Of a stretch of DNA of 64,000 nt, positions 30,865 through 40,986 are shown one piece after another. The position numbers and the translations under genes were made by a program. Position 1 is the first letter of the stretch; every line of letters begins with the position of its first letter. Under the pieces are notes generated by a model. It was not told where the DNA came from. It saw nothing but the letters and a program-made list of their open reading frames with translations, and did not search any database. Source of the DNA: Thermoleophilaceae bacterium (GTDB lineage Bacteria; Actinomycetota; Thermoleophilia; Solirubrobacterales; Thermoleophilaceae); contig JAUJNT010000001.1 in assembly GCA_030448005.1 (NCBI GenBank), forward strand, positions 221,884 through 285,883, in the 5' to 3' direction.

Positions 30865-33640
30865 CGGCACGAGGTGGGCGCGGGCGCAGCGCACGGAGGG
30901 AGGGCCTGCGCCGGCGAGGGCGGAGCGCCCCGAAGGCGCCCGCCAACTCGCGCAAGAAGGGACGCGGATCGAGGTCGCGGGGACTGAACGCCCCGTGGGC
31001 CTCGGCCCAGACGAGCGCCGCCGGCAGGACGATCATCACCCCGAGCAGCGACACGCCCAGATCCACCACGGTCAGGATGCCGAAGTCGCGCAGCATCTTG
31101 ATGTCAGAGGCGATCAGCACAGCGAACCCGGCGATGGCGGTGGCCCCCGAGGCAAGCACCGCCGCGCCCGTGGAGCCGTAGGTCAGCTCCATCGCCCTGG
31201 CGGGCGGCGCCCCGGCATCGCGCTCCTGGCGGTACCTGGCGCTCAGCAGCACGCTGAACTCGGTGGAGATCGCGATCACGAGCGCCCCTAGGGTGACCGA
31301 CATGGGGTTTAGCTCGACCTTCAACGGCTCGGGCAGCAGCCCGAGCAGGAACAGAAGACCCGCCGACCAGCCGGTGGCAAGCGCGATCGGGATCAACGGC
31401 ACGGCCGCCTCGCGGCGGCTGCGCCTGAACGCCAGCAGCACGAGGAAGACCGCGCCGAGCGCCGCCAGCAGCGTGAGCGCCCGCCGCCAGGGCGAGGAGA
31501 GCTGCCCGTTTGCCTGCGCCGCCAGCACCGGCAGTCCGACCACAGAGGCCGTCACGCCCGGTGGCGGGTCGAGCCGGTCGGTGATCGCGTCGACCACGCG
31601 CTTCTGCTCCTCGAGCGACTGCAACCGGATGCCAAAGGCCAGGTTCGCAACCTTGCGATCGCGCCGGATGACCCCTTGCGAGAAGTACGCCGGCACCGCG
31701 TCGAGGAGGCCGTTGACCTCGGCCTGGTCGCGCGGGTTCACCGTACGCAGGATGGTGGGGAGCGAAAGCGCCGGGCACAGGTCGGGCGGGTCCTTGGCCT
31801 GGGTGCAGCTCGACCCCTCCTTGTAGCCGGCCTCCGCGAGCACCCCCTCCTGGAAGCGCGACAGCCAGCCGATCACCTCCGGCCGCGTGATGTCCTCGGC
31901 GCGGACCGTCACGTCGATCTCGCCCGAGACCCCGGTCTCGCGCTGTAGCTCCTCCACGTCCCTGAGCGCCTGGAGGTCCTGGGGCACGAGCTCGCGGATG
32001 TCCGAGACCACCTTCGTCTGGGTGTCCGCGGCCCAGCCCATGATCGCCACTGCCAGGCCGATCGCCAGCACGCGCCGGGGTCGGTCGATCGACAGGGCCA
32101 GCGCGCGCTCAGCCCGCTCGATCGCGCCGAGCCTTGCCTCCCGGGAGCGGAGCGAGATGCGCTGCCCCGGGCCGGAGGCCCGCAGAGCGTCCCGAGCGAC
32201 CCGGGCCCGCGCGCGCAGGCGCGAGAACGGCGGCGGGACATCCGCCGGGCGGTCACGGGAAACGCCGCCGCCAAGGCGCGCGAGCGACGCGAAGCCCGCC
32301 GTGAGCGCGCACACGAGCGCGATCACGATGCCGAGCACCAGCAGCGCGCCGAAGCCCCGCACCATCGGGACCGGCGAGAGCAGCAGCACGAGGAAGCCCG
32401 CGGCGGTTGCAAGGCCGGCGGTGGCGATCGTGGGGCCGCCCACGGCGGCCGCCTCGGCGGCAGTCTCGGCAGGGGCCGCGCCGCCTCGCCGGCGGATCTC
32501 CTCGTGCCGGGCCTGAAACTGGATCGCGTAGTCCACCGCCAGGCCGATCAGCACCGGGAGCGCCGCGATCGAGGCCATCGTGAGGCCGCCGCCCGCGAGC
32601 GAGAGCGCCCCGAAGGTCATGGCCGCGGCAGCCAGCGCCAGCGTCAGGGGCAGCAGGCGCAGCCGGGTGCGGAACACGAGCGCCAGCGTGCCCGCCATCA
32701 CGAGGATCGCCGCTCCCAGCAGCCACAGGATGCCCTCGCGGACCGCGCCGGCCAGCCCCTCCACCACCACGGGGACGCCCGTGATCACGTACCTCGCACC
32801 GCGCCTCGGGACCAGGCGCCGATCGCGCGTCACCTCCTTGATCAGCGCGATCGTGCGGCTGCGCTCCGAATCGGTCAGGTCCGGCCGCAGGCGCACCTGC
32901 ACGAGGGCGGCGGTCTTGCTGGGGAAGAGGTAGGAGAAGCGCGACTTGGGTACGCCGACCTTCCCTGCACGGCGATCGAAGACGAGCGCCGACACGAACT
33001 CCGGGCTGTCCACCGAGGGCAGGCCCGTGATCCCGTAGCGCAGGGCCAGTTGGAGCGCCTCCCTGGTGAACCGGCCCTCCACCAGCGATCGTGCGCCGGC
33101 GGCGAGCCGGCGCTGCTCGGAGGGTGGGTCGCCACGCCGCGCCGAGGCTCTGCGTGCGGAGGCGGCCGCGCGCCTGGCCTCGCCGGCGGTGGCGTCCCGC
33201 CGGCGCATGAACTCATCGGTGATCTGGCGGGCGGCGGTGTTGATGAACGTGCCCGGCCCGTACACCGCTCGCGCCGGCTTTAGCTCGCTGAGCTCGCGGC
33301 AGCCGGCCGGGAGCTTTCGCAGGCCCTCCTCGGGGGTGTTTCCCGACAGGCACCCCTCGAGGCTGATGAGCCGCCCGAGGTCCTCGGTGAGCACGGTCTT
33401 CTGGAGGTTGCCCTTGACGAGCACCACGACCGCCTCGTCGCCGAAGTCCTCCTTGAAGCGCTCGGTGGCGCGAAAGGTGTCCGATGAGCTGGATACGAGC
33501 GTGTCGGTGGCGGCGCTCGGCTCGAGCCGGAGCGCCAGCGCGGTGCCGCCGAGCGCCAGCACCGCCACCACCACCATCGCCTGCAGCGGACGGCGCGTGA
33601 CGGCGCGCGCAAGCCTGCCAAACGTCTCGCCCTTCAACAC
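30857..33640 (-). CDS. RND/MMPL-family transporter (HAE3-type)
   Basis: This 927-residue protein has the MMPL/RND topology: TM1 at the N-terminus (PLQAMVVVAVLALGGTALAL), a large extracytoplasmic loop, a block of five helices including AALPVLIGLAVDYAIQFQAR (the proton-relay Asp-Tyr motif), then a second half with the same order, including ITALVIAISTEFSVLLSARY-like GALVIAISTEFSVLLSARYR. Single-gene HAE3/MMPL proteins move lipids or hopanoids across the envelope. It lies in the same strand block as a YrbE/Mla-type lipid transporter, supporting a lipid role. GTG start at 33640. Confidence 0.88.
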   Translation of the reverse strand: MLKGETFGRLARAVTRRPLQAMVVVAVLALGGTALALRLEPSAATDTLVSSSSDTFRATERFKEDFGDEAVVVLVKGNLQKTVLTEDLGRLISLEGCLSGNTPEEGLRKLPAGCRELSELKPARAVYGPGTFINTAARQITDEFMRRRDATAGEARRAAASARRASARRGDPPSEQRRLAAGARSLVEGRFTREALQLALRYGITGLPSVDSPEFVSALVFDRRAGKVGVPKSRFSYLFPSKTAALVQVRLRPDLTDSERSRTIALIKEVTRDRRLVPRRGARYVITGVPVVVEGLAGAVREGILWLLGAAILVMAGTLALVFRTRLRLLPLTLALAAAAMTFGALSLAGGGLTMASIAALPVLIGLAVDYAIQFQARHEEIRRRGGAAPAETAAEAAAVGGPTIATAGLATAAGFLVLLLSPVPMVRGFGALLVLGIVIALVCALTAGFASLARLGGGVSRDRPADVPPPFSRLRARARVARDALRASGPGQRISLRSREARLGAIERAERALALSIDRPRRVLAIGLAVAIMGWAADTQTKVVSDIRELVPQDLQALRDVEELQRETGVSGEIDVTVRAEDITRPEVIGWLSRFQEGVLAEAGYKEGSSCTQAKDPPDLCPALSLPTILRTVNPRDQAEVNGLLDAVPAYFSQGVIRRDRKVANLAFGIRLQSLEEQKRVVDAITDRLDPPPGVTASVVGLPVLAAQANGQLSSPWRRALTLLAALGAVFLVLLAFRRSRREAAVPLIPIALATGWSAGLLFLLGLLPEPLKVELNPMSVTLGALVIAISTEFSVLLSARYRQERDAGAPPARAMELTYGSTGAAVLASGATAIAGFAVLIASDIKMLRDFGILTVVDLGVSLLGVMIVLPAALVWAEAHGAFSPRDLDPRPFLRELAGAFGALRPRRRRPSLRALRPRPPRADA

Positions 33641-33700
33641 GAGTTCAGCTTAGGGACAGCCCCCCACGCCGAGGCGCAGAGCGCGGGCGTCCGAGGGCTT

Positions 33701-34018
33701 TCAGCGCGGGCGGCGCTCGACGAGCAGCCGGAGACGCAACTCGGCGTCTGCGCGCAGACGGGAGAGCTCGCCGCGCTCCTGCGCGTCCCCCGTGGCGGCT
33801 ATCAGTGTGCCGAGCCTGGCGACCTCGCGGCGCGCCTCGAGCTCAGGGGGCACGCAGCCGGCGTTGCGCAGCAGCCTCAGCCCCATGCGCAGGTCGCCGG
33901 CCACCCGCGAGAACTCGTCAGGCGGCAGCGGCTTGCCGTGGCCGGGCAGGCCCTCGAACTCCCCGCGCGCCATCGCGGCGCGGATCTTCGACTCGGCGAG
34001 CAGAGCGAATGCATCCAC
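33701..34018 (-). CDS. DUF1992 (DnaJ-C28-like) protein
   Basis: This 105-residue protein has the DUF1992 signature LAESKIRAAMARGEFEGLPG followed by HGKPLPPDE and a helical remainder (LRLLRNAGCVPPELEARREV). The family occurs alone or with J domains; function is unknown. The GTG at 34018 begins 2 bp after the stop of the ATPase gene, whose last codons GGAG supply the ribosome binding site. Confidence 0.85.
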   Translation of the reverse strand: MDAFALLAESKIRAAMARGEFEGLPGHGKPLPPDEFSRVAGDLRMGLRLLRNAGCVPPELEARREVARLGTLIAATGDAQERGELSRLRADAELRLRLLVERRPR

Positions 34019-34020
34019 TC

Positions 34021-34989
34021 CTACTCCATCCCCAGCGGCCCGCGAGCTTCCCCTGAGAGGAACTGCCGGACGAACTGGTTCGGGGAGTCGAACAGCTCGC
34101 TGGCCGGACCGGATTCCACGATCCGGCCCTTCCAGAGCACGGCGATGTAGTCGGCCACCCGCCGGGCGGACATGATGTCGTGGGTGATCACCACGTAGGC
34201 GCCGCCGTTCTCGGCGTGGACCTCCTGGATCAGCTCGCACAGCAGGGCCGTGCGCACGGGGTCGAGGCCCGAGTCCGGCTCGTCGAAGAGCACGATGTCC
34301 GGGTCGAGAACGAGCGCCCGCGCAAAGCCCGCCCGCTTTCGCATGCCGCCCGACAGCTCGTTCGGGAACTTGTCGAGCGCCCCTTGGAGGCCCACCTCGC
34401 GCAGGCGGCGGCGGCAGATCTCGTCGATCTCCTCCTCACCCTTGTCGGTGTGCTGGCGCAGCGGGAAGGCCACGTTGTCGAGCACGTTCATCGATCCGAA
34501 GAGCGCGCCGTCCTGGAACAGGACGCCGAACTTCTTGCGCATCTCGAACAGCTCGTCGTCCACCATGCCCGGCACCGACTGGCCGTGCACGAGGACGTCG
34601 CCGCGATCGGGGTAGAGCAGCCCGACCATGTGCTTGATGCACACCGACTTCCCCGTGCCGGACGGCCCGAGGATCATCGAGATCTGGTTGTCGGGGATGC
34701 CCAGGTTCAGACCGTTGAGGATGGTGTTGCGCCCGAAGGACTTCTCGACGTCGATGAACTCGATGGCATCGGTTGAGCCATGCTCGCGCTTGAGCCCCGA
34801 GTGCCACTGGTAGGGCTCCTCCCCCTCGCGCGTCTGAGCGACGATGTTGGAGGGTACGTCGTCGCCGGGCCGGCCCTGCTCGGCGGTCCGCTGTGCCCCG
34901 CCCGGCGCCTCGACCTCCCGCGCGGGACCCTGCTCCATCGCGCGCGGATCGAGCGGCCTGTCCCCCCGATCGTCCCTCTCCTCAGCCAC
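34021..34989 (-). CDS. Mla/Mkl-type lipid ABC transporter ATPase
   Basis: This 322-residue ATPase belongs to the MlaF/Mkl branch. It has Walker A LGPSGTGKSVCIKHMVGL, the Q loop GVLFQDGALFGSMNVLDNVA, the signature ELSGGMRKRAGFARAL, Walker B DIVLFDEPDSGLDPVR (the PDSGLDP wording is typical of the Mla group) and VITHDIMSARRVAD. A 70-residue charged N-terminal extension is unusual. It follows two YrbE-type permeases, but no Mce substrate-binding genes are in the window. Confidence 0.9.
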   Translation of the reverse strand: MAEERDDRGDRPLDPRAMEQGPAREVEAPGGAQRTAEQGRPGDDVPSNIVAQTREGEEPYQWHSGLKREHGSTDAIEFIDVEKSFGRNTILNGLNLGIPDNQISMILGPSGTGKSVCIKHMVGLLYPDRGDVLVHGQSVPGMVDDELFEMRKKFGVLFQDGALFGSMNVLDNVAFPLRQHTDKGEEEIDEICRRRLREVGLQGALDKFPNELSGGMRKRAGFARALVLDPDIVLFDEPDSGLDPVRTALLCELIQEVHAENGGAYVVITHDIMSARRVADYIAVLWKGRIVESGPASELFDSPNQFVRQFLSGEARGPLGME

Positions 34990-35008
34990 GTGTCCCTCCT
35001 CGCATCTC

Positions 35009-35810
35009 CTAGCCGCCTATCGGTGCCCGGGGATTCGATCCCCAGAAGACCTGGGTCCCGACCATCCCGATCAGATGCACCATCACGGTGTTCAACACCA
35101 TCGACTTGGCGGTTGCGGTTCCCACGCCCACCGGCCCCCGCTGGCGGTATAGCCGTAGTAGCAGCCCACGAGCACGATCACGGTGGCCATCGCCATGCCC
35201 TTGATGAGCGAATAGAGGAGGTCGGGCGGGTTCTGGAACATCCAGAAGATCAGGAAGAAGCCCCTGAGGAGACCTCGCCGATCTGCTGGACCACCGCCAG
35301 ATAGGAGGCAAAGAAGCCGGCGCCGACGGCCGCGATGTACATGAAGGGGAGCACGAGCCAGGCGGCCAGCAGCCGCGTGGAGCAGAGGAAGGTGAGCGAG
35401 CTGATGCCCATCACCTCGAGCGCGTCGATCTCGTCCGAGATGCGCATCGCACCGATCTCGGCCACGAGGCCGGTGCCGACCTTGGCCGACATCATGTAGC
35501 CGAAGGCGTAGGGCATGATCTCGCGGAGGTCACACCATGCGGAGAAGACGCCCGCGTAGGCCGGCGAGCCGACCGACCGGTTGAAGTAGGCGCCCTCGAT
35601 GCCACAGGTCAGCCCGAGGATGAACGCGAGGCCCCAGATCACGATGGCCGAGCCGAGGATCAGGATGCCCGCCTGGCGCAGCGCCTCGCCGAAGAACTTG
35701 AGCACCCGCAGGGCGAATACCTCGCCCACGACCCTGGACGCGAACTTGGCGATGTCCCCCACCGAGGAGACCCACTCCTTGGGGGCGTCGAACCGGCCGC
35801 CTCCCGTCAC
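35009..35810 (-). pseudogene. MlaE/YrbE-family permease, two frameshifts
   Basis: From the GTG at 35808-35810 the frame encodes an MlaE permease (VGEVFALRVLKFFGEALRQA, LTCGIEGAYFNRSVGSPAY, MSAKVGTGLVAEIGAMRISD, EIDALEVMGISSLTFLC) up to VVQQIGEVSSG. There the frame shifts near the C4 run at 35261-35264; the next frame gives FFLIFWMFQNPPDLLYSLIK and GCYYGYTASGG, shifts again at the C5 run 35135-35139, and ends GVGTATAKSMVLNTVMVHLI to the stop at 35009. One base restored at each run yields a full-length 266-residue protein. Both changes are at homopolymers, so sequencing error is possible. Confidence 0.8.
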
Positions 35811-36613
35811 TTGATCACCGAAATCTCGGGATGGGTGGCGAGCAGGGTCTGGGTGAACACATAGTTGAACGCGAACGCGGCGAGGAAGGTGATCACCACG
35901 GCCTGGTTGACCGCTCGTCCGACCCCCTCGGCCCCCCCGGACGCGGTCATGCCCTTGTAGCAGGCGACGATCGCGATGATCGCCCCGAACAGCGTGGTCT
36001 TCACCACCGAGCCCCACAGGTCCGTGGTCGACGCGTTGTTCAGCAGCGTCGAGAAGAAGGGGCCGAGCGGCGCGTTGAAGGTGAGCGTCGCGAGCACCCC
36101 GCCGAAGATGCCGAAGATCAGTGCGTAGACGTTGAACAGGCCCGTGAGGATCATCAGCGCCAGGAAGCGGGGCACGACTAGGTTCTTGATCGGGTCAACG
36201 CCCAGCACCTGCAGCGCGTCGAGCTCTTCGCGTATCTTGCGCGCGCCGAGATCGGCGGTGATGGCGGTACCCCCGACCCCCGCGACGATGATCGCCGTCA
36301 CGAACGGGGCGAACTCGCGGATCGTGGCCAGCACGAAGAAGCCACCGAGGCGGTCGATCGCGCCAAAGAGGACGAGGAAGTTGCCGGCCTGGAGCCCCGG
36401 GGCGCCGTACCCGAAGGCGATCGTGGAGATCGTGAGCGGGAACCAGCACAGGCGCAGCACGAAGAGGAACTGCTGCACGAACTCCGTGCCGTAGGGATAG
36501 GGCGGCCTGAGCGCAGACGTGAGCGTCTTGCCGGTCAGGATCATCATGTCGCCCACCTCTTCGAGGAGGCTCTTGGCGGGTAGGAAGGCTCGGTCGGCTA
36601 CTGCGCGAACCAC
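35807..36613 (-). CDS. MlaE/YrbE-family lipid ABC permease
   Basis: This 268-residue membrane protein has five to six helices and the MlaE signatures: IDRLGGFFVLATIREFAPFV, IVAGVGGTAITADLGARKIR with EELDALQVLGVDPIKNLVVP, and YKGMTASGGAEGVGRAVNQA. It pairs with the adjacent frameshifted permease (stop and start overlap as GTGA) and the MlaF/Mkl ATPase, the YrbEA-YrbEB-Mkl set that moves lipids or sterols with Mce proteins. Starts with GTG at 36613. Confidence 0.9.
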   Translation of the reverse strand: MVRAVADRAFLPAKSLLEEVGDMMILTGKTLTSALRPPYPYGTEFVQQFLFVLRLCWFPLTISTIAFGYGAPGLQAGNFLVLFGAIDRLGGFFVLATIREFAPFVTAIIVAGVGGTAITADLGARKIREELDALQVLGVDPIKNLVVPRFLALMILTGLFNVYALIFGIFGGVLATLTFNAPLGPFFSTLLNNASTTDLWGSVVKTTLFGAIIAIVACYKGMTASGGAEGVGRAVNQAVVITFLAAFAFNYVFTQTLLATHPEISVIK

Positions 36614-36745
36614 TGGTGTCCTATCTGCGCGAACAGTGCGCCGGGAGCTCGCATTCTCGGGCCACGGAGCCTACGCGATGGCCCCGTGGGTCACCAGAGG
36701 CAACCGCGCCGCCGGCCCCCACCGCCGTGCTATGTTCGAGCCGCA

Positions 36746-37363
36746 TTGCGGGCCACGAGGACGCACCTGGCAGCTGCGCTGCTGAGCGCTCTCGCGCTGG
36801 GTTCGTGTGGGGGTGGGGAGCGCCAGGACGCAAACGAGCCCGAGGGCGAGTTCAGGGTCGAGCTCGTGGAGGCGAGCTTTCCCGCCGATCAGCAGCTCGC
36901 GAGGCGATCGAACCTCGAGATCACGGTGCGAAACGCCGAGCGCAGGCGGACCGTGCCCAACATCGCCGTGACCGTAAAGGGCTTCGAGGCGCGCGTGGAC
37001 GACGGCTACGAGGCCGATCCCTCGCGCCCGGTGTTCGTGATCAACGGCCGGCAGAAGGAGATCGGCACCTATCCGGAGTCCAAGGAGGCCGCACCCGGGG
37101 GCGAGACCGCCTACAACGGCACCTGGACGCTCGGTCCCCTCAGGCCCGGCCAGAGAAAGACCTTCAGGTGGAGCGTGACCGCGGTGCGCCCCGGGCCATA
37201 CCGGCTCTCATACGAGGTGGCCGCGGGACTCGACGGCAAGGCGAGGGCGGTGGCCGCCGGTGGTCGACCCCTCAAGGGCCGGTTCTCCGGCGCGGTCGAG
37301 GATGAGCCGCCCGACACCCGCGTCGGCGAGGACGGCCGCACGGTGGTCAAGGGCGTGCGTTAG
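36746..37363 (+). CDS. Lipoprotein, unknown function
   Basis: This 205-residue protein has a signal peptide (THLAAALLSALALGSCGGG) with lipobox LGSC. The mature part contains an Ig-like beta domain that reads FRVELVEASFPADQQLARRS, LEITVRNAERRRTVPNIAV, and RPGQRKTFRWSVTAVRPGPY, resembling CARDB/DUF11-like adhesion folds, and ends GRFSGAVEDEPPD. The TTG at 36746 was chosen because it gives a standard signal peptide and is preceded by TATGTT; an ATG at 36686 would add 20 Arg/Pro-rich residues. Confidence 0.7.
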   Translation: MRATRTHLAAALLSALALGSCGGGERQDANEPEGEFRVELVEASFPADQQLARRSNLEITVRNAERRRTVPNIAVTVKGFEARVDDGYEADPSRPVFVINGRQKEIGTYPESKEAAPGGETAYNGTWTLGPLRPGQRKTFRWSVTAVRPGPYRLSYEVAAGLDGKARAVAAGGRPLKGRFSGAVEDEPPDTRVGEDGRTVVKGVR

Positions 37364-37541
37364 GCGCAGGGCCCTCCCGGCGGTCCACTTCCTCGAAGCC
37401 GGGGCATTCCAGCACCGGCACGCGCGGGTACTTGGGGTAGTGCGGGTCGGTCTTCGAGCGTTCGCACAGCGAGAACCTGCTGCCGCGCGTGTTTGGAACC
37501 ACCCGTTGATGGCGGCAGCGCTCGCACAGGCCGGCGCCCAC
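37347..37541 (-). CDS. Small Cys-rich (zinc-ribbon-like) protein
   Basis: This roughly 64-residue protein has LCERCRHQRVVPNTRGSRFS, LCERSKTDPHYPKYPRVPVL and ECPGFEE, a pattern of small conserved proteins with CxxC, a third Cys and a final Cys that probably bind zinc. It is too small for a confident start; GTG at 37541 is one option. Its 3' end overlaps the lipoprotein's end by 17 bp on the opposite strand. Confidence 0.65.
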   Translation of the reverse strand: MGAGLCERCRHQRVVPNTRGSRFSLCERSKTDPHYPKYPRVPVLECPGFEEVDRREGPAPNARP

Positions 37542-37608
37542 GTGGGCGGCCGCGGGCAACGCGTCCCTCCTCGCCTTGCGTGCCCGTGGAGGCCCGCTCG
37601 GCGAGGCG

Positions 37609-39753
37609 CTACTTGATGAACAGCATCTCGGCGTAGGTCGGCAGGGGCCAGAGGTCGTCGGCCACGATCCGCTCGAGCCGGTCTGCCACCTCGCGGACCC
37701 TGTTCATCGCCGTCAGCTGGTTGTCGCGCGCGTAGATGGCGAGGTCCATGCCCTCGACGTCCTCGGGATAGGTGTTGGCCCGCTCGAGCTCCCTGATCGC
37801 CTCGACGAACTCGTCGACGAGGCCGCGGGTCTCGCTCGCCAGCTCGCCGACGCCCGCCTCCTCCACGAGCGCCAGGTGGCGCAGCGCCGCGGGTAGCAAC
37901 TGCGTGCGCGCCATCGCGGCCGCCGTCTCGGCCTCGATGTTGGCGAGCGTGGCGTACTGCTCGACCCACACCTCGAAGCGCGACTCGAGCTCACGCCGTG
38001 AGAGCACCTCGTACTTCTCGAACGCCGCCACGCTCTGATCGGCGAGCACCTCGGGAAGCGCGTCGGGCGTTGTGTGCAGGTTCTTCAGTCCGCGCCGCTC
38101 TGCCTCGCTGTGCCACTCCTCCGAGTAGTTGTCCCCGCCGAAGCAGATCTGCCGGTTGCCGTCGTAGGCGTCCTTTACCACCGAGGTCACGGCCTCGGCG
38201 AGCGATCCCTCGCCGACCGCGCTCTCGAGCTTGTCGGCCAGCTCGTCGATCGCCTCGGCGACGATCGTGTTCAGCACGCTGTTGGGGAACGCGAGCGACT
38301 GGCTCGACCCGAGCGTGCGGAACTCGAACTTGTTGCCGGTGAACGCGAACGGCGACGTGCGGTTGCGGTCGCCACCGTGCATCGGCAACGGCGGCAGCAC
38401 CGGCGTGCCCAGTCCGAGGAACGACCCCGGCGTGTGCGGATCCCCCTCGCCGGAGGCGATCGCCTCGAAGACCTTCTCGAGCTCACCGCCGAGGAAGATC
38501 GAGATGATCGCCGGCGGCGCCTCGTTGGCGCCGAGCCGGGTGTCCTGGCCCAGGGCGGCGACGGAGGCGCGAAGGAGCCCTTGGTGCTTGTTGACCGCCT
38601 GGATGACTGCCGCGCAGAAGAACAGGAAGTTGATGTTCTCAGCCGGCGTCTCCCCCGGATCGAGCAGGTTAACCCCTGTGTCCGTGCCCATCGACCAGTT
38701 GTTGTGCTTGCCCGAACCGTTGACGCCTGCGTACGGCTTCTCGTGCAGCAGGCAGACCAGGCCGTACCTGCGTGCGATCTTGCGCATCAGCTGCATCGTG
38801 AGCTGCTGATGGTCCGAGCCGACGTTCGAGTTCTCGAAGACCGGCGCGATCTCGTACTGGTTGGGGGCGACCTCGTTGTGGCGGGTCTTGACCGGCACGC
38901 CGAGCTTGGCCAGCTCTCGCTCGGTCTCCATCATGCACGCGAGGATCCGCTCCGGGATCGAGCCGAAGTAGTGGTCGTCGAGCTCATGGCCCTTCGGTGG
39001 CTGGGCACCGAACAGCGTGCGACCGGTGTGGATCAGGTCCAGGCGCTCGAAGTAGTACTGCTCGTCGATCAGGAAGTACTCCTGCTCGGGTCCCACCGTG
39101 GTGAAGACGCGCTCCGATTGATCGTCGCCCAGCAGCCGCAGCGCCCGGATCGCCGATCTCGACAGGGCGTCCATCGAGCGCAACAGCGGGATCTTGGCGT
39201 CGAGCGCCTCCCCGGTCCATGAGGCGAACGCGGTCGGGATGCAGAAAAGCGCGCCGTTCGGGTTCTCGAGGATGAACGCGGGGCTCGTGGGATCCCAGGC
39301 GGTGTAGCCGCGCGCCTCGAAGGTCGCGCGGACCCCACCGGTGGGGAACGATGACGCGTCGGGCTCGCCCTGGATCAGCTCCTTGCCGGAGAACTCGGCA
39401 AGCGCCGTGCCGTCGTCGTCGGGTGAGAAGAACGAGTCGTGCTTCTCCGCCGTCAGGCCGGTGAGCGGCTGGAACATGTGCGTGAAGTGGGTCGCGCCCT
39501 TCTCGAGCGCCCACTCCTTCATGGCGTTCGCCACGGAGTCGGCGAGCGAGGGGTCGATCGCCTCGCCCTGTTCGAGCGTGCGCTGCAGCCGCTTGAAGAC
39601 GTCCTTGGGGAGTCGCTGGCGCTGGGCCGCCAGGGAGAAGACGTTCTTGCCGAATGGGTTGTTGGCGGGCTGCGTGAGGTCGACCGGCCCGGGGGCGTTC
39701 CCGTTCGGACTCCACTGAGCGGCGGTTACGTTCTGCTGGCGAATGCGTGACAT
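37609..39753 (-). CDS. glnN: Type III glutamine synthetase (GlnN)
   Basis: This 714-residue enzyme makes glutamine from glutamate, ammonia and ATP. The length and motifs fit the type III family: N-terminal [53 protein letters not shown] (metal-binding Glu), [20 protein letters not shown], and [18 protein letters not shown] (ATP/ammonium site), [20 protein letters not shown]. It lies upstream of nothing on its strand but next to PucR, PII and Amt genes, forming a nitrogen-assimilation block. Confidence 0.96.
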   Translation of the reverse strand: MSRIRQQNVTAAQWSPNGNAPGPVDLTQPANNPFGKNVFSLAAQRQRLPKDVFKRLQRTLEQGEAIDPSLADSVANAMKEWALEKGATHFTHMFQPLTGLTAEKHDSFFSPDDDGTALAEFSGKELIQGEPDASSFPTGGVRATFEARGYTAWDPTSPAFILENPNGALFCIPTAFASWTGEALDAKIPLLRSMDALSRSAIRALRLLGDDQSERVFTTVGPEQEYFLIDEQYYFERLDLIHTGRTLFGAQPPKGHELDDHYFGSIPERILACMMETERELAKLGVPVKTRHNEVAPNQYEIAPVFENSNVGSDHQQLTMQLMRKIARRYGLVCLLHEKPYAGVNGSGKHNNWSMGTDTGVNLLDPGETPAENINFLFFCAAVIQAVNKHQGLLRASVAALGQDTRLGANEAPPAIISIFLGGELEKVFEAIASGEGDPHTPGSFLGLGTPVLPPLPMHGGDRNRTSPFAFTGNKFEFRTLGSSQSLAFPNSVLNTIVAEAIDELADKLESAVGEGSLAEAVTSVVKDAYDGNRQICFGGDNYSEEWHSEAERRGLKNLHTTPDALPEVLADQSVAAFEKYEVLSRRELESRFEVWVEQYATLANIEAETAAAMARTQLLPAALRHLALVEEAGVGELASETRGLVDEFVEAIRELERANTYPEDVEGMDLAIYARDNQLTAMNRVREVADRLERIVADDLWPLPTYAEMLFIK

Positions 39754-39851
39754 GCGTGCTGTCCATCCTCCGGTTGGTCGGGCGGGGGCACTCTAACCGC
39801 ACACGACGAGTTCTCTTCCATCCGTCTGTCCAAGAAGTGCGCTCGAGCTCT

Positions 39852-40970
39852 CTATCGCGGCAGGCGCGGCTCGATGATGTGGTAGGCCTTCAATCCGAGG
39901 CCCAGCCGTTCGCGGTCCTCGGAGGTGAAGGGGTCGAGACCCGACAGCTCCTTCACCCGCTCTAGCCGGTAGCTCACCGTGTGCCGGTGGGCGTGGATCG
40001 CCTGCGCGGTGGCGTTCATGTTGCAGTTCTCCCCGAGGTAGGCCTCGAGCGTGCCGACCAGGTCGGTGGAGTATTGGGTGTCGTAGCGCACGAGCGGCGC
40101 GAGCGTGTCCTCGTAGAAGCTCCTGACCTCCTCGGGGTGGCTCGCAAGCACGCGGAAGAGCAACCGGTAGGTCCCGCCCCCGATCCTCTCCCCGGGGGGG
40201 CCACCGCCCGCCATGGTCACCCCGAGCACCAGGTCGGCCTCCTCGAGCGCGCGCCGCACGTCGGCGACATCCGAGTAGTGGGAGGAGATGCCCACGAGCG
40301 CGTGCGCCAGGCGGCCGGCCACGCGACGGGCATCCTCGACGCTGCCGGGCAGAAGGGCATACACGCGTCCACCGACCGCCTGGGCCAGCGCTCCGGGGCG
40401 CTCGCCCGAGATGGCGGCGAGCAGACGCCCGGGCGCCCGTTCGCCAGGGTCGGCGCACAGGCCGACCGCGCCGGCGCTCAGGTCACAGCCCAGCCGGGCG
40501 GCACGGCGCAGGATGTCGGCCGGGTCGAGGTCGTCACGGGTCAGCACCTCCTCGAGGAAGGACCCGCGCAGGGTCTGCTCGGTCTCGTCGCGTGCCTCGG
40601 CCACCGCCACCTCGGTGAGCGCCGCCACCGCCGCCACGTGCAGGTACTCCCCGGCGTCCGCGGCGCCCTCGGCGAGCAGCAGGACGGCGCCGAGCTGCTG
40701 CTGGCCGGAGGCGATCGGCACCTCGGCCTGCACGTCGGCCGGCCGCTCCGGCCTGCCGCCCGCGAGCCGCTTGGCCACGTAGCGCTCGTAGGGAGCCCAC
40801 GCCTCGACCGGCGCGGCCAGTCGCGGCACGACCACGGCCACGGGGGCCCCCGCGTGCGCCGCGGCGATCTCGGCCACCCGCTCCAGGCCGTCACCCGCCA
40901 GCACGGCGCCCACCATCTCGAGGTGGGCGCCGCGCGGCGAGGGAAGCGACTCGGGAGCGCTCACTGGCAT
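39852..40970 (-). CDS. PucR-family helix-turn-helix regulator
   Basis: This 372-residue protein has a GAF-like N-terminal part (VVVPRLAAPVEAWAPYERYV, ASGQQQLGAVLLLAEGA), a GGDEF-like middle (CDLSAGAVGLCADPGER), and the PucR C-terminal HTH: LVRYDTQYSTDLVGTLEAYL, NCNMNATAQAIHAHRHTVSY, RLERVKELSGLDPFTSEDR. It probably regulates the glutamine synthetase, PII and Amt genes beside it, by analogy with nitrogen and purine regulators. ATG at 40970 chosen; the longer frame is Arg/Gly-rich. Confidence 0.88.
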   Translation of the reverse strand: MPVSAPESLPSPRGAHLEMVGAVLAGDGLERVAEIAAAHAGAPVAVVVPRLAAPVEAWAPYERYVAKRLAGGRPERPADVQAEVPIASGQQQLGAVLLLAEGAADAGEYLHVAAVAALTEVAVAEARDETEQTLRGSFLEEVLTRDDLDPADILRRAARLGCDLSAGAVGLCADPGERAPGRLLAAISGERPGALAQAVGGRVYALLPGSVEDARRVAGRLAHALVGISSHYSDVADVRRALEEADLVLGVTMAGGGPPGERIGGGTYRLLFRVLASHPEEVRSFYEDTLAPLVRYDTQYSTDLVGTLEAYLGENCNMNATAQAIHAHRHTVSYRLERVKELSGLDPFTSEDRERLGLGLKAYHIIEPRLPR

Positions 40971-40986
40971 GCCCGGCCCGCGAGGG

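Noticed and set aside
29323-30987. 554-codon plus-strand frame over the B3/B4 and thioredoxin genes
   Set aside because: Antisense to two genes with clear domain motifs; composition is shadow-like.
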